Positions 43,949-51,430 of a stretch of DNA of 64,000 bases are shown here, one piece after another. Position 1 is the first letter of the stretch, and each line of letters begins with the position of its first letter. This DNA is from Acidobacteriota bacterium (GTDB taxonomy: Bacteria > Acidobacteriota > Thermoanaerobaculia > Gp7-AA8), in assembly GCA_003223645.1 (NCBI GenBank), contig QHVT01000011.1, positions 62,001-126,000 on the forward strand, written 5' to 3'. The position numbers and the translations under genes were made by a program. The notes under the pieces are model-generated. The model did no database searches, was not told where the DNA came from, and saw nothing but the letters and a program-made list of their open reading frames with translations.

Positions 43949-45184
43949 ATGACACTCCGAACCAAATTCACGATCTACCTCATCGCCCTGCACGTCGTGC
44001 TGGCCGTCGCGGCGTGCATCGTGCTCATCAAACAGAACGTTCTCCTCTTTGTCGTCGAAGGATTGTTCGCGTTGCTTCTCGCCGGCGGAATCGTTTTGGT
44101 GCGGCGTCTCTTCGTGCCGCTCGATCTGATTCGCACGGGCGCGGAACTGATCAACGAGCGCGATTTTTCGACGCGGTTCGTTTCGGTCGGCGAGCCGGAG
44201 ATGGACACGCTGATCGGCGTCTACAACCGGATGGTCGATCGTTTGCGCGAAGAGCGGCTCGCGGCCGAAGAGCAGCATCAGTTGCTGCAGAAGATCGTCG
44301 CCGCGTCGCCGGTGGCGATCGCGATCTGCGACTTCGACGGCAAGATCGAGCAGATGAACCCCGAGGCGAAAGCGTTGATCGACGACGCGCTGTGGTCGGA
44401 GCTCGAGCAGATTGAAGTCGGGAAGTCGAAGCTGATTGCGTATCACGGCGCGCGGCGATTGAAGGCGGCGCGCGCGGAGTTTCGCGACCGCGGATTTGCG
44501 AAGAGTTTCTTTGTCATCGAAGAGATGACCGAGGAGCTGCGGCTGTCGGAGAAAGCGGCGTACGAAAAACTCGTGCGGATGATGTCGCACGAGGTGAACA
44601 ACTCCGTCGGCGCGGTGCGCTCGCTGCTGGAGTCGTCGCTTCGCTACGCGCCGCAGATCGGCGACGCCGACCGCGACGACTTCATCAGCGCGCTCACGAT
44701 CGCGTCCGCGCGCATCGACGCGCTCAATCGCTTCATGGCCGCGTTCGCGGAAGTCGTGCGCATCCCGCCGCCGAAGCGCGCGCCGGCGCGCGTCGACTAC
44801 CTCGTCGCGCGCGTCGCTGCGCTGTTGAAACCGGAGCACCTGATCACGCTCGATCTCGACGACAGGCAGGAGTACGACATCGACGAGAGCCAGCTCGAAC
44901 AGGTCGTGCTCAACATCTTCCGCAACGCGATCGACGCGACCGGCCGCGAAGGCGAGATCCGCGCGACGTTCCGCGACGGCACGCTGACGATTGCGGACAG
45001 CGGCCCCGGCATCAGCGAGTCGATCCGCTCCGATCTCTTCACGCCCTTCTTCACCACCAAGCGCGACGGCCGCGGCCTGGGCCTCACGATCGTGCAGGAC
45101 ATCCTCGCGAACCACGCCCTCCCGTTCGCACTGCGCAATCGGGAGGGTGGCGGGGCGGAGTTCGTGGTGGCGTTCAAGAGCTGA
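43949..45184 (+). CDS. Sensor histidine kinase
   Basis: This 411-residue kinase has two N-terminal membrane helices (about residues 8-26 and 32-50) with almost no periplasmic loop, a HAMP-like segment, a PAS-like domain (IVAASPVAIAICDFDGKIEQMN), phosphoacceptor His214 in MMSHEVNNSVGAV, and an ATPase domain with NIFRNAIDATG, ADSGPGIS and GRGLGLTIVQDIL. The short periplasmic part suggests sensing within the membrane or cytoplasm. It is the likely partner of the NtrC-like regulator upstream. An in-frame ATG at 43904 lies in the repeat and is rejected. Confidence 0.92.
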   Translation: MTLRTKFTIYLIALHVVLAVAACIVLIKQNVLLFVVEGLFALLLAGGIVLVRRLFVPLDLIRTGAELINERDFSTRFVSVGEPEMDTLIGVYNRMVDRLREERLAAEEQHQLLQKIVAASPVAIAICDFDGKIEQMNPEAKALIDDALWSELEQIEVGKSKLIAYHGARRLKAARAEFRDRGFAKSFFVIEEMTEELRLSEKAAYEKLVRMMSHEVNNSVGAVRSLLESSLRYAPQIGDADRDDFISALTIASARIDALNRFMAAFAEVVRIPPPKRAPARVDYLVARVAALLKPEHLITLDLDDRQEYDIDESQLEQVVLNIFRNAIDATGREGEIRATFRDGTLTIADSGPGISESIRSDLFTPFFTTKRDGRGLGLTIVQDILANHALPFALRNREGGGAEFVVAFKS

Positions 45185-45185
45185 A

Positions 45186-45208
45186 CGCAGAACGCTCTGC
45201 GTTCTGCG
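45186..45208. terminator. Short hairpin between convergent genes
   Basis: CGCAGAACG and CGTTCTGCG form a perfect 9-bp stem with a 5-nt loop right after the kinase stop. It resembles a minimal unit of the GCAGAA repeat family. Confidence 0.7.
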
Positions 45209-45219
45209 GCTTCAAGGCA

Positions 45220-46116
45220 TCATTTCGTCAAAATCTCTTCGATCAAATCGAGCGCCCTCGGGTCGTTCGTCTGCGCGAGCCAGAACATCGCTTTCTCGCG
45301 CACGTGCGCGCTTTTGTGATGGCGCACGAGGTCGATCAGGATCGGGACGGAGCGGTCGCGCGGCAGTTGTGAGATGGCGAAGACGGCGTGCTCGCGGACG
45401 TCGTCGTCGGAATCTTCGTCGACGGCGCGGCGCAGTTCGGCGGCGGCTTTCTCGCCGGCCTTCTGTCCGAGCCAGAAGATCGCTTCGCGGCGCATGCCGG
45501 AGCTCTTGTCGTTGCGCGCGATGTTGATCAGCTCTCCGGTCGCGGCGTCGACGCGCGACTGCGAGATCGAGAACACCGCTTTCTTGCGCAGCTCGAGATC
45601 GTCGTCGCTGTGAAGGAGATCGCGGAGGAAGCGAAAGCCCGCTTCGCCGCCGCGCTGGCCGATCCAGAAGACGGCTTTCTCGCGCATGTTGAAGCGCGAC
45701 GATTTGCTCGCGAATTTCTCGAGCATCGGCTCGACGCGCGGACTCTCGTGCATCGCGATCACGGCGAGGATGCGATCCTCGTCGGCGGGATCTTCGAGGT
45801 GACGCGCCAGGAAGTCGATGCTCGCGTTGACATCGAGATCGATGCGCTGGGCGTTCGTCGCCGGCGCGCAGGCGTGGTCGTGCGCTTTGAGGCGGATGAT
45901 CTTGTCGTTGCGCATTTGCGCGATGACGACCATCTCGCCGCTGCCCGGCTGGTCGGTCGAGATGTTGAAGCCGTCGTGATCGGCGTCCCAGCAGCCGACG
46001 CGCACGTCGCGCGCGGTCGGAACGGTCCATGCGTACAGTCCGTCCGAGGGCACGCTTTGCGCCGATGCTGCGGTGGTGAGAAGGAGAAGAGGAAGCAGCA
46101 GCAGATGACGTTTCAT
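45220..46116 (-). CDS. Secreted HEAT-repeat protein, 298 aa
   Basis: The protein has a signal peptide (MKRHLLLLPLLLLTTAASAQ), a beta-rich N-terminal part (residues 20-95) and about five HEAT-like repeats of roughly 30-37 residues (REKAVFWIGQRGGEAG, RKKAVFSISQSRVDAA, RREAIFWLGQKAGEKA, REHAVFAISQLPRDRS, REKAMFWLAQTNDPRA). HEAT repeats form a protein-binding solenoid, so a periplasmic scaffold role is likely. It follows the related 416-residue protein on the same strand with a repeat between them. Confidence 0.82.
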   Translation of the reverse strand: MKRHLLLLPLLLLTTAASAQSVPSDGLYAWTVPTARDVRVGCWDADHDGFNISTDQPGSGEMVVIAQMRNDKIIRLKAHDHACAPATNAQRIDLDVNASIDFLARHLEDPADEDRILAVIAMHESPRVEPMLEKFASKSSRFNMREKAVFWIGQRGGEAGFRFLRDLLHSDDDLELRKKAVFSISQSRVDAATGELINIARNDKSSGMRREAIFWLGQKAGEKAAAELRRAVDEDSDDDVREHAVFAISQLPRDRSVPILIDLVRHHKSAHVREKAMFWLAQTNDPRALDLIEEILTK

Positions 46117-46130
46117 GTTGTGTTCTCCTC

Positions 46131-46188
46131 GTGTGGGGCAGGCTTTCCAGCCTGCCCCCCGGATGCGGGCTGGAAAGCCCGCACCACA
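46131..46188. repeat. Inverted repeat, GGCTTTCCAGCC family
   Basis: GTGTGGGGCAGGC and GCCCGCACCACA form the ends. Each arm contains its own GGCTTTCCAGCC dyad. It lies between the two HEAT-repeat genes. Confidence 0.93.
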
Positions 46189-46192
46189 TGGA

Positions 46193-47443
46193 TCAGTCCT
46201 CGTTCAGAATCTCGAGCATGTAGTCGATCGCTTCTTTGTTGCCCATCACCGACAGCTTCTGCAGGATCTCGCGCTTGAGGCTCTTGTTCTTCTCCTGCTT
46301 CGAGAGATCGATCAGCGCGCGCGCGTTGTTCTGTACGAACAGCGCATCGATCACCGCTTCCTTGATGTCCGGGTTCGGATCGTTCTGATAGAACGAGAGC
46401 AGCGCCGGCGCGGTTTTCTTGCCCATCAGTCCGAGCTTGCGAATCGCTTCCCCGCGGACGTCGACGCTCTTGTCGTTCTTCGCGATCTCGCCGATGTGCT
46501 CGACGTCGCCGGCGACGAACATCGCGTCGATGATGGCTTCGCGCGCGCCGGGCGACGACTCGGTGGCCCACATCGCCGCGAGATCGTTGCGCGCGCCCAT
46601 CACGCCGAGGAGGCGGATCGCTTCTTCGCGCAGATCGGAGTCGGGCTCGGTCTTCGCGGCATTGAGAATGCGCACGCGGTCGCCCGAGACCATCAGCGCG
46701 TTGAGCACTTCTTCCTTCACGCTGCGCGACTTCGAGGCATTGTAGGCCTCGAGCAGGAGCTGGCGGTTGCGCTCACCGCCGGCAACGCCGAGGTAGTGCA
46801 CGGCCAGTTCCTGCAACTGCGGCGAGCCTGTGCCCTTCGCGAGGCTGGCCATCAGCTCGCGCGCCTTCTGTGACGGCGACTGGCTGAGGACGAACATCGC
46901 GCCTTCCTTGATGTTCTTCGACGCCTTGCCCTTGAGGATTTTTTCCAGCAGCGGGAACGCCCGCTCGGGATCGGTATTCATCAGCGAGTGAATCGCCATC
47001 AGCTTCACGTCTTCGTCGTCGACGTCGGACGGATTGACCGTGACTCCGCGGCGCTCTTTGACCTCGACGGACAGCGCATCCGCGTCGTCGATCCAGTCGC
47101 TCTTCGGATAGTTCTTCTTCAGCGCGGCGATCGTCTGCAGCGCACCGTCTTTGTTTCCGAGCTTGTTCAGCGCGTACGCGGTCCAGTACAGCGCACCGTC
47201 GGCGCGCTTGCCTTGCAGCTCCGCGCATTTCGCGAAGTAGCGGACGGCGTTTTCCCACTCCTCGTCGTCGATCGCGTCCTCTCCCTGTTCGTAGAGGTCG
47301 GCTTCGCGCTCGGAGACGCGCTCCTTCTTTTCCTTCTCTTTCTCGCCGGCGTCGACGGACGCGTACCAGCCGGCGCGCGCCGTTCCGCTCATCAGAATCG
47401 TGACCAGGACGGCCGCCAGTGTCTTCCACGCTTTCATGGTCAT
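46193..47443 (-). CDS. Secreted TPR/HEAT-repeat protein, 416 aa
   Basis: A signal peptide (WKTLAAVLVTILMSGTARAG) is followed by a charged segment (GEKEKEKKERVSEREAD), a TPR-like pair (LYEQGEDAIDDEEWENAVRYF and YWTAYALNKLGNKDGALQTI) and about eight HEAT-like repeats. It is probably a periplasmic scaffold. A GAGG site fits the second ATG (47437) better than the first (47443). The gene lies 14 bp from the anti-sigma gene, so it belongs to the same minus-strand unit as the sigma and anti-sigma factors. Confidence 0.85.
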   Translation of the reverse strand: MTMKAWKTLAAVLVTILMSGTARAGWYASVDAGEKEKEKKERVSEREADLYEQGEDAIDDEEWENAVRYFAKCAELQGKRADGALYWTAYALNKLGNKDGALQTIAALKKNYPKSDWIDDADALSVEVKERRGVTVNPSDVDDEDVKLMAIHSLMNTDPERAFPLLEKILKGKASKNIKEGAMFVLSQSPSQKARELMASLAKGTGSPQLQELAVHYLGVAGGERNRQLLLEAYNASKSRSVKEEVLNALMVSGDRVRILNAAKTEPDSDLREEAIRLLGVMGARNDLAAMWATESSPGAREAIIDAMFVAGDVEHIGEIAKNDKSVDVRGEAIRKLGLMGKKTAPALLSFYQNDPNPDIKEAVIDALFVQNNARALIDLSKQEKNKSLKREILQKLSVMGNKEAIDYMLEILNED

Positions 47444-47456
47444 TGCCTCGTTTTCA

Positions 47457-48221
47457 TTACACGTTGGGTTGTTGGTAACTCGCGGCGGTCTTCCCGCGGA
47501 CGTTGGCCCGCACGACGCGCAGCTTCAGGACCAGCCCTTTTGCTTCCACGCGCTTCTGGATCGCGCGAAGCTCGTTCGCGCTGACCTGCGAGGGCGCGTG
47601 TGCGATCTGCATCAGCACCGGCTCGAGATCGTCGAGGAGCGTGGCCACGTTCTCCTCGCCGCGATCTTCGGCGCTTCGGCGGTACAGTCGATTGCTCGCC
47701 AGCAGCCCCTCGGCGCGCGCGCGCTCCGGTCCGATGTCGAGCCCCTCTTCCGGTTTCAGATTCGACAGCTCGACCAGGATGCGCTCCGAATCATCGAAGT
47801 GTTCGTTGATGACGACGAGAAGGATGCGGTCGCGCTGCCGTTGCTGGTTTTGTTGTTGACTGACGATTTGATTCGGCGATTGCGCCGGCTTGCTGACGCT
47901 CTGCGGCGCGACGGCGCGGTTCTCGCGCTGCCAAAACAGTCCCGCGACGAAGGCCAGCGCCACGACGGCAGCGACTGCGCCCCAGCGGATCCACTCCCTG
48001 CGACGCTCGCGTTTCTTCTCGCCGCGCAGGCGCCACTCGAGGCGCTGCCAGACGCGCGACTCGTAGTCCGCATCCGGCTCCGGAACTTCGGGCGCATCGA
48101 CGCGGTCGAGCACGGCCGCGATGCGTGCGAGCTCGGTGCGGCATTCTTCGCAGTCATCGAGGTGCGCGAAGCGCTCGCCGTAGTAAGCCATGACGATTTC
48201 TTCCTGTGTGACATGGTTCAT
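47457..48221 (-). CDS. Anti-sigma factor with zinc-binding motif
   Basis: This 254-residue membrane protein has an N-terminal HxxxCxxC motif (HLDDCEEC) typical of zinc anti-sigma domains, one membrane helix (GAVAAVVALAFVAGLFW, about residues 80-98) and a Gln-rich then helical periplasmic domain. It overlaps the sigma factor gene by 4 bp (ATGA). It should bind and hold that sigma factor at the membrane until an envelope signal arrives. Confidence 0.88.
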   Translation of the reverse strand: MNHVTQEEIVMAYYGERFAHLDDCEECRTELARIAAVLDRVDAPEVPEPDADYESRVWQRLEWRLRGEKKRERRREWIRWGAVAAVVALAFVAGLFWQRENRAVAPQSVSKPAQSPNQIVSQQQNQQRQRDRILLVVINEHFDDSERILVELSNLKPEEGLDIGPERARAEGLLASNRLYRRSAEDRGEENVATLLDDLEPVLMQIAHAPSQVSANELRAIQKRVEAKGLVLKLRVVRANVRGKTAASYQQPNV

Positions 48222-48778
48222 GACGCGGATCCTGTAAATGGTTGCAGCCGCTCGCGCAGCTTGGTTACCGCGCGAAAGATCGTGTTCTTCGTCGCGTTGG
48301 TCTTGATGCCGAGGATGGCGCCGATCTCTTCGAGAGGGACGCCTTCGAAATGGCGGAGGACGAATGCGGTGCGCTCGTTGCCGCTCATCGCCTGCAGCGC
48401 CGCGGCGATGGCGCGCTGCATCTGCGCGCCGAGGACGACGCGCTCGGGGGAGGCGTCCTGCGAGACGAGCTCGCTCAGATCGTCGCTCGAGTCGTGGCGG
48501 GCCTCGCGGCGTTTGCGCGAGTCGAGAAGATCGAGCGCGCAGTTGACGGCGATGCGGTGCGCCCAGGTGGTGAAACTCGCGCGGCCGTCGTAGGTGTGGA
48601 GCGAGCGATACGCGCGAAGAAACGTCTCCTGCACGACGTCATCCGCGTCGGCGGAGTTGGAGGTGATGCGGTACGCCGTGCGGTAAATCCCGCGCGAGTG
48701 CCGCTCGACGAGCAGGCGGAACGCGTCGTCATCCCCGCCGCGCGCGCGCTCCACCAGCTCGAGGTCCGTCGTTTCCAT
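48218..48778 (-). CDS. ECF-type RNA polymerase sigma factor
   Basis: The 186-residue sigma factor has region 2 (DDAFRLLVERHSRGIYRTAYR and DADDVVQETFLRAYRSLHTY, with FTTWAHRIAVNCALDLL) and region 4 (MSGNERTAFVLRHFEG and LEEIGAILGI with the basic helix KNTIFRAVTKLRERL). The ATG at 48778 is preferred; a TTG at 48787 adds three residues. It probably controls its own operon, including the anti-sigma and HEAT-repeat genes. Its upstream region contains the large repeat block 48844-49489. Confidence 0.92.
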   Translation of the reverse strand: METTDLELVERARGGDDDAFRLLVERHSRGIYRTAYRITSNSADADDVVQETFLRAYRSLHTYDGRASFTTWAHRIAVNCALDLLDSRKRREARHDSSDDLSELVSQDASPERVVLGAQMQRAIAAALQAMSGNERTAFVLRHFEGVPLEEIGAILGIKTNATKNTIFRAVTKLRERLQPFTGSAS

Positions 48779-48843
48779 TCCGACCAAGTTTGACCGGACG
48801 GGACGAGAATAGTTAGCCGCCCGGCCTCCTGACCTCCTAGACG

Positions 48844-48958
48844 TTGCGCGGCAGAAACGGCCATCTCAGGCGCGTTGCGCCGCTCGAAGCCGCATTCGTG
48901 ACGTGGCGGCAAGCAGGCCGTAGGCGGAGCAACCCACCCAGCCGCTCGTTGCGGCTAG
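48844..48958. repeat. 115-bp direct repeat, copy A
   Basis: This copy runs from TTGCGCGGCAGAAACG to GCGGCTAG and matches copy B at 49374-49489 with about ten differences and one 1-bp indel. The internal core CTCAGGCGCGTTGCGCC is shared without change. Confidence 0.95.
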
Positions 48959-48986
48959 ATCACGCCCACGGCTTGACCCATATGAC

Positions 48987-49280
48987 GGAAACTGGCGATC
49001 CGCACGCGGGAACTGGCAATCCGCACTCGTGAAATGGCAAAACGCAGTCGTGAAATGGCAATCCACACTCGTGAAATGGCAAAACACAGTCGTGTAATGG
49101 CGAAACACACTCGTGAAATGCCAAAACGCACTCGTGAAATGGCAAAACACAGTCGTGAAATGGCAAAACACAGCCGTGAAATGGCAAAACGCAGTCGTGA
49201 AATGGCAAAACACACTCGTGAAATGGCAATCCGCACGCGTGAAATGGCGATCCGCACGCGAACCGGCGCTCCGCGCGCGC
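48987..49280. repeat. Minisatellite, 14 units of exactly 21 bp
   Basis: The units begin at 48987 and recur every 21 bp without any indel. The consensus starts GTGAAATGGCAAAACGCA; the first two and the last are degenerate. Most variation falls at the AAAACGC/AATCCGC/AAAACAC and AGT/ACT/ACG positions. Confidence 0.97.
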
Positions 49281-49373
49281 AAACTGCCGATTCGGAACGT
49301 GCGACTTACGCCGTATTACTGCTTCACTGCCGCGCAGGCTCCTAGGCGGCCAGGAGGCTCGGAGGCTCGGAGT

Positions 49374-49489
49374 TTGCGCGGCAGAAACGACGATCTCAGG
49401 CGCGTTGCGCCGCTCGAAGCCGCATTCGTGACGTGGCGGCAAGCAGGCCGCAAGGCGGAGCAATCCACGCAGCCGCCCGTGGCGGCTAG
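49374..49489. repeat. 116-bp direct repeat, copy B
   Basis: This is the same element and orientation as copy A, about 530 bp apart. Its right end (GCGGCTAG) includes the stop codon of the DUF3347-like gene, TAG at 49488-49486. Confidence 0.95.
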
Positions 49490-49902
49490 TCCTTCGTGAG
49501 CCACATCCCGCACTCTTTCATCGCCGGCTCGTACGGGTTGGCGATCTCTTCTTTGTTTGACTGCAGCCAGCGTTTCTTCGCCATCGGGCAGTAGGCGACT
49601 GCAGGCTTGTCGCCGGTCGCGGCTGCCCGAAACTTGACCATCTCGTCGGAAAGGAGGCCGAATGCCGTGCGCGCCTTCTCGAGGTCGGTGCTCGTTGCGA
49701 CGCTGTCGGCCGCTTTCGCGATCGTGTCGTTCTTCGCTTCGGTCGCCGCGGCCGAGAGCGCCTTCGCGCTCGACTGCACGTCTTTCAGCGAGTTCTTCAG
49801 CAATCCCTGGCGGATCGCTTCATATTTCGAGAAAACCGCGGGATTCGCGAAGAGAAGAGGCGCAGCGAGAGCGAAGAGGACGATCGGGAGGACGCGTTTC
49901 AT
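49486..49902 (-). CDS. Secreted DUF3347-like protein, 138 aa
   Basis: A signal peptide (MKRVLPIVLFALAAPLLFA) is followed by a helical domain with the C-terminal pattern YCPMAKKRW...IANPYEPAMKECG, which matches the DUF3347 pattern seen at the end of some copper-efflux adaptors and in small periplasmic proteins. The conserved Cys and Met residues could bind metal. The ATG at 49902 is chosen because it opens the signal peptide; the longer frame to 49956 overlaps the neighbouring gene. Confidence 0.75.
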   Translation of the reverse strand: MKRVLPIVLFALAAPLLFANPAVFSKYEAIRQGLLKNSLKDVQSSAKALSAAATEAKNDTIAKAADSVATSTDLEKARTAFGLLSDEMVKFRAAATGDKPAVAYCPMAKKRWLQSNKEEIANPYEPAMKECGMWLTKD

Positions 49903-49930
49903 GTGCAGGAAAACGGGCCGCCCTTTGCGG

Positions 49931-50626
49931 TCATTCCGACTGCCGCTTCTTTGCATTCCTCGAGAACCAGACCTCGAATTGACGCGCCTTCTCGTTGCCG
50001 TTCTGTTTCACTTCGACAGGCTTCGCGGTGACGCCCTCTTTCGCGAGCTGCGCGGCGATTTTCGCTGCTTCTTCTTTGTCTTCCTCGCGGAAGTAGCGGA
50101 CTTCCGTTTCCTTCGGAATGACGGCGCCTAACTTCGCGACGTTCTCGATTCCCGGCGCGACGTAGCCACCCTTGATGTAGTCCGTTTGCAGGTCTCTCAC
50201 GCCCTCGCGCTGACTTTCCTCCGCGATTTGAAGGTCGATTTTCGGCGCTGTCTCTGCTTTAGACTTATCGATCGCCCGCGTGATCTGCGCCTGGATGTGC
50301 GGACGCGTGCTCTCCGCCTGCACCCATTTCAGCGTGTTCTGCAAATCAGTCTTCTCGTTTTCGAGCGTTTCAATCCGCGCGTTGAGATTGGTCACGACTG
50401 CATCGAGGTCCGCCTTCTCTTCCATCAACTTGGCGTTGCTGGTCTGCAGCTTCGCGTTCGCGCCGTTCAGCTCAGCGTTCGCCTTCATGAGCCGCGATCC
50501 GGCGACGAGCACCAGCGCGATGACGATCAGCACCGGCAGCAGCGTTGCCAGCAGCGTGCTGCGACGCTCGCGCTTTCGCGAGCGCGCGATCTGTTCGCGG
50601 ATCCCGCCGTAGATGTCGTCGGTCAT
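49931..50626 (-). CDS. Membrane-anchored coiled-coil protein, 231 aa
   Basis: The protein has a short basic N-terminus, one membrane helix (STLLATLLPVLIVIALVLVAGS, about residues 23-44), a long coiled coil (LMKANAELNGANAKLQTSNA through LENEKTDLQNTLKWVQ, about residues 46-105) and a C-terminal domain with a beta-alpha pattern (EVRYFREEDKEEAAKIAAQL, VTAKPVEVKQNG, QFEVWFS). I do not recognise the family. The start overlaps the upstream gene stop by 4 bp. Confidence 0.75.
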   Translation of the reverse strand: MTDDIYGGIREQIARSRKRERRSTLLATLLPVLIVIALVLVAGSRLMKANAELNGANAKLQTSNAKLMEEKADLDAVVTNLNARIETLENEKTDLQNTLKWVQAESTRPHIQAQITRAIDKSKAETAPKIDLQIAEESQREGVRDLQTDYIKGGYVAPGIENVAKLGAVIPKETEVRYFREEDKEEAAKIAAQLAKEGVTAKPVEVKQNGNEKARQFEVWFSRNAKKRQSE

Positions 50627-50967
50627 GCGGTGCCTTTCTTCACGAAGTCGAGCAGCAGTCCTTCGAGCTGCGGCAGATCGGCGTTCGGCTGTTGCGCCTC
50701 CGTTTTCAGCCAGCGCAGGTAACGCACGCGCTGCTCGCGCGCGATGATCTCTTTCAGCGGAAAGCCGCCCATCGATCCGATGAACGTCCCGGCGATGGCG
50801 ATGATCGGCTTCATCGACTCCGAGACCGGCGTGATCGCCGGAAAGGCGAACACGATGACCAGCACGGCCACTCCGATCATGACCAGCGCCCCCGCGTAGA
50901 TATAGAACCAGCGGATCGAGCTGCGCTCGGTCTCGACGGCGAATTCGGCGGTCTCCGGGATGCGCAT
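50623..50967 (-). CDS. Small membrane protein, 114 aa
   Basis: It has two predicted membrane helices (FYIYAGALVMIGVAVLVIVFAF and SMKPIIAIAGTFIGSMGGF) and a helical C-terminal tail. No family is recognised. The ATG at 50967 gives MRIPETAEFAVETER. It is coupled by ATGA overlap to the coiled-coil protein, so the two may form a complex. Confidence 0.7.
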   Translation of the reverse strand: MRIPETAEFAVETERSSIRWFYIYAGALVMIGVAVLVIVFAFPAITPVSESMKPIIAIAGTFIGSMGGFPLKEIIAREQRVRYLRWLKTEAQQPNADLPQLEGLLLDFVKKGTA

Positions 50968-51016
50968 GGGAGTAGTTCCATATATTACGCCCGATCGCAA
51001 CCGTTACACTTTCCCC

Positions 51017-51355
51017 GTGTACGAACGACGTCACGAGAAGCTTGCATCACGCGCCCATTTCACGCGACGCGTCATCCGTCACGGAACGCTGGCGGTTTCC
51101 GTCGTCGCCGGCGCGCTGTTCGTCGGCATCCTCGGCTACCACACGATCGGCGGCCTCGGATGGATCGATTCCTATCTCAATGCCGCGATGATCCTCGGCG
51201 GAATGGGTCCCGTGAACCCGCTGGAGACGCCGGCGGCGAAGCTCTTCGCCGGCACCTATGCGCTGTTCGCGGGACTCGTCTTCATCACCATCTCCGGCAT
51301 CATCCTCGCGCCGTTCCTGCACCGGCTGATGCACCTGTTTCACCTGGAGAAGTAG
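51017..51355 (+). CDS. Small inner-membrane protein, 112 aa
   Basis: It has two hydrophobic segments (LAVSVVAGALFVGILGYHTI and LFAGTYALFAGLVFITISGIIL), a conserved-looking loop (GLGWIDSYLNAAMILGGMGPV) and a C-terminal His-rich tail (FLHRLMHLFHLEK). The start is GTG at 51017, divergent from the 114-residue protein. The loop wording resembles membrane proteins linked to potassium-channel-like pores, but I cannot assign a function. Confidence 0.65.
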   Translation: MYERRHEKLASRAHFTRRVIRHGTLAVSVVAGALFVGILGYHTIGGLGWIDSYLNAAMILGGMGPVNPLETPAAKLFAGTYALFAGLVFITISGIILAPFLHRLMHLFHLEK

Positions 51356-51423
51356 CCTCCAGGCCTCCAAGCCTCCCGGTCTCCGAGGTTTCTCGGAGGC
51401 AAGGAGGCCCGGAGGCTTGGAGG
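51354..51423. repeat. Inverted repeat, GGAGGCTT family
   Basis: GCCTCCAGGCCTCCAAGCC pairs with GGCTTGGAGGC-type units in the right arm, with an inner CTCCGAGG-TTTC-TCGGAG hairpin. It lies between convergent genes. Half-arms of similar sequence flank the 115-bp direct repeats. Confidence 0.9.
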
Positions 51424-51430
51424 CTGATGG

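Larger units (their letters stand above)
48779..49485. other. Gene-free 707-bp repeat block upstream of the sigma factor
   Basis: This spacer holds two 115-bp direct repeats, a 21-bp minisatellite between them, and GGAGGC-type half-arms at 48818-48840 and 49341-49371. No gene is supported; open frames exist on both strands because the 21-bp period carries no stop in several frames. Confidence 0.85.

Noticed and set aside
48987-49280. CRISPR array
   Set aside because: The period is 21 bp with no unique spacers between repeats, and no cas gene is nearby; it is a minisatellite.
49034-49345. Heptapeptide-repeat protein (EMAKHSR-like) on the plus strand, or its minus-strand counterpart
   Set aside because: Frames are open on both strands because 21 is a multiple of three. 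Unit variation is mostly amino-acid-changing, no signal for a start exists, and the region overlaps flanking direct repeats.
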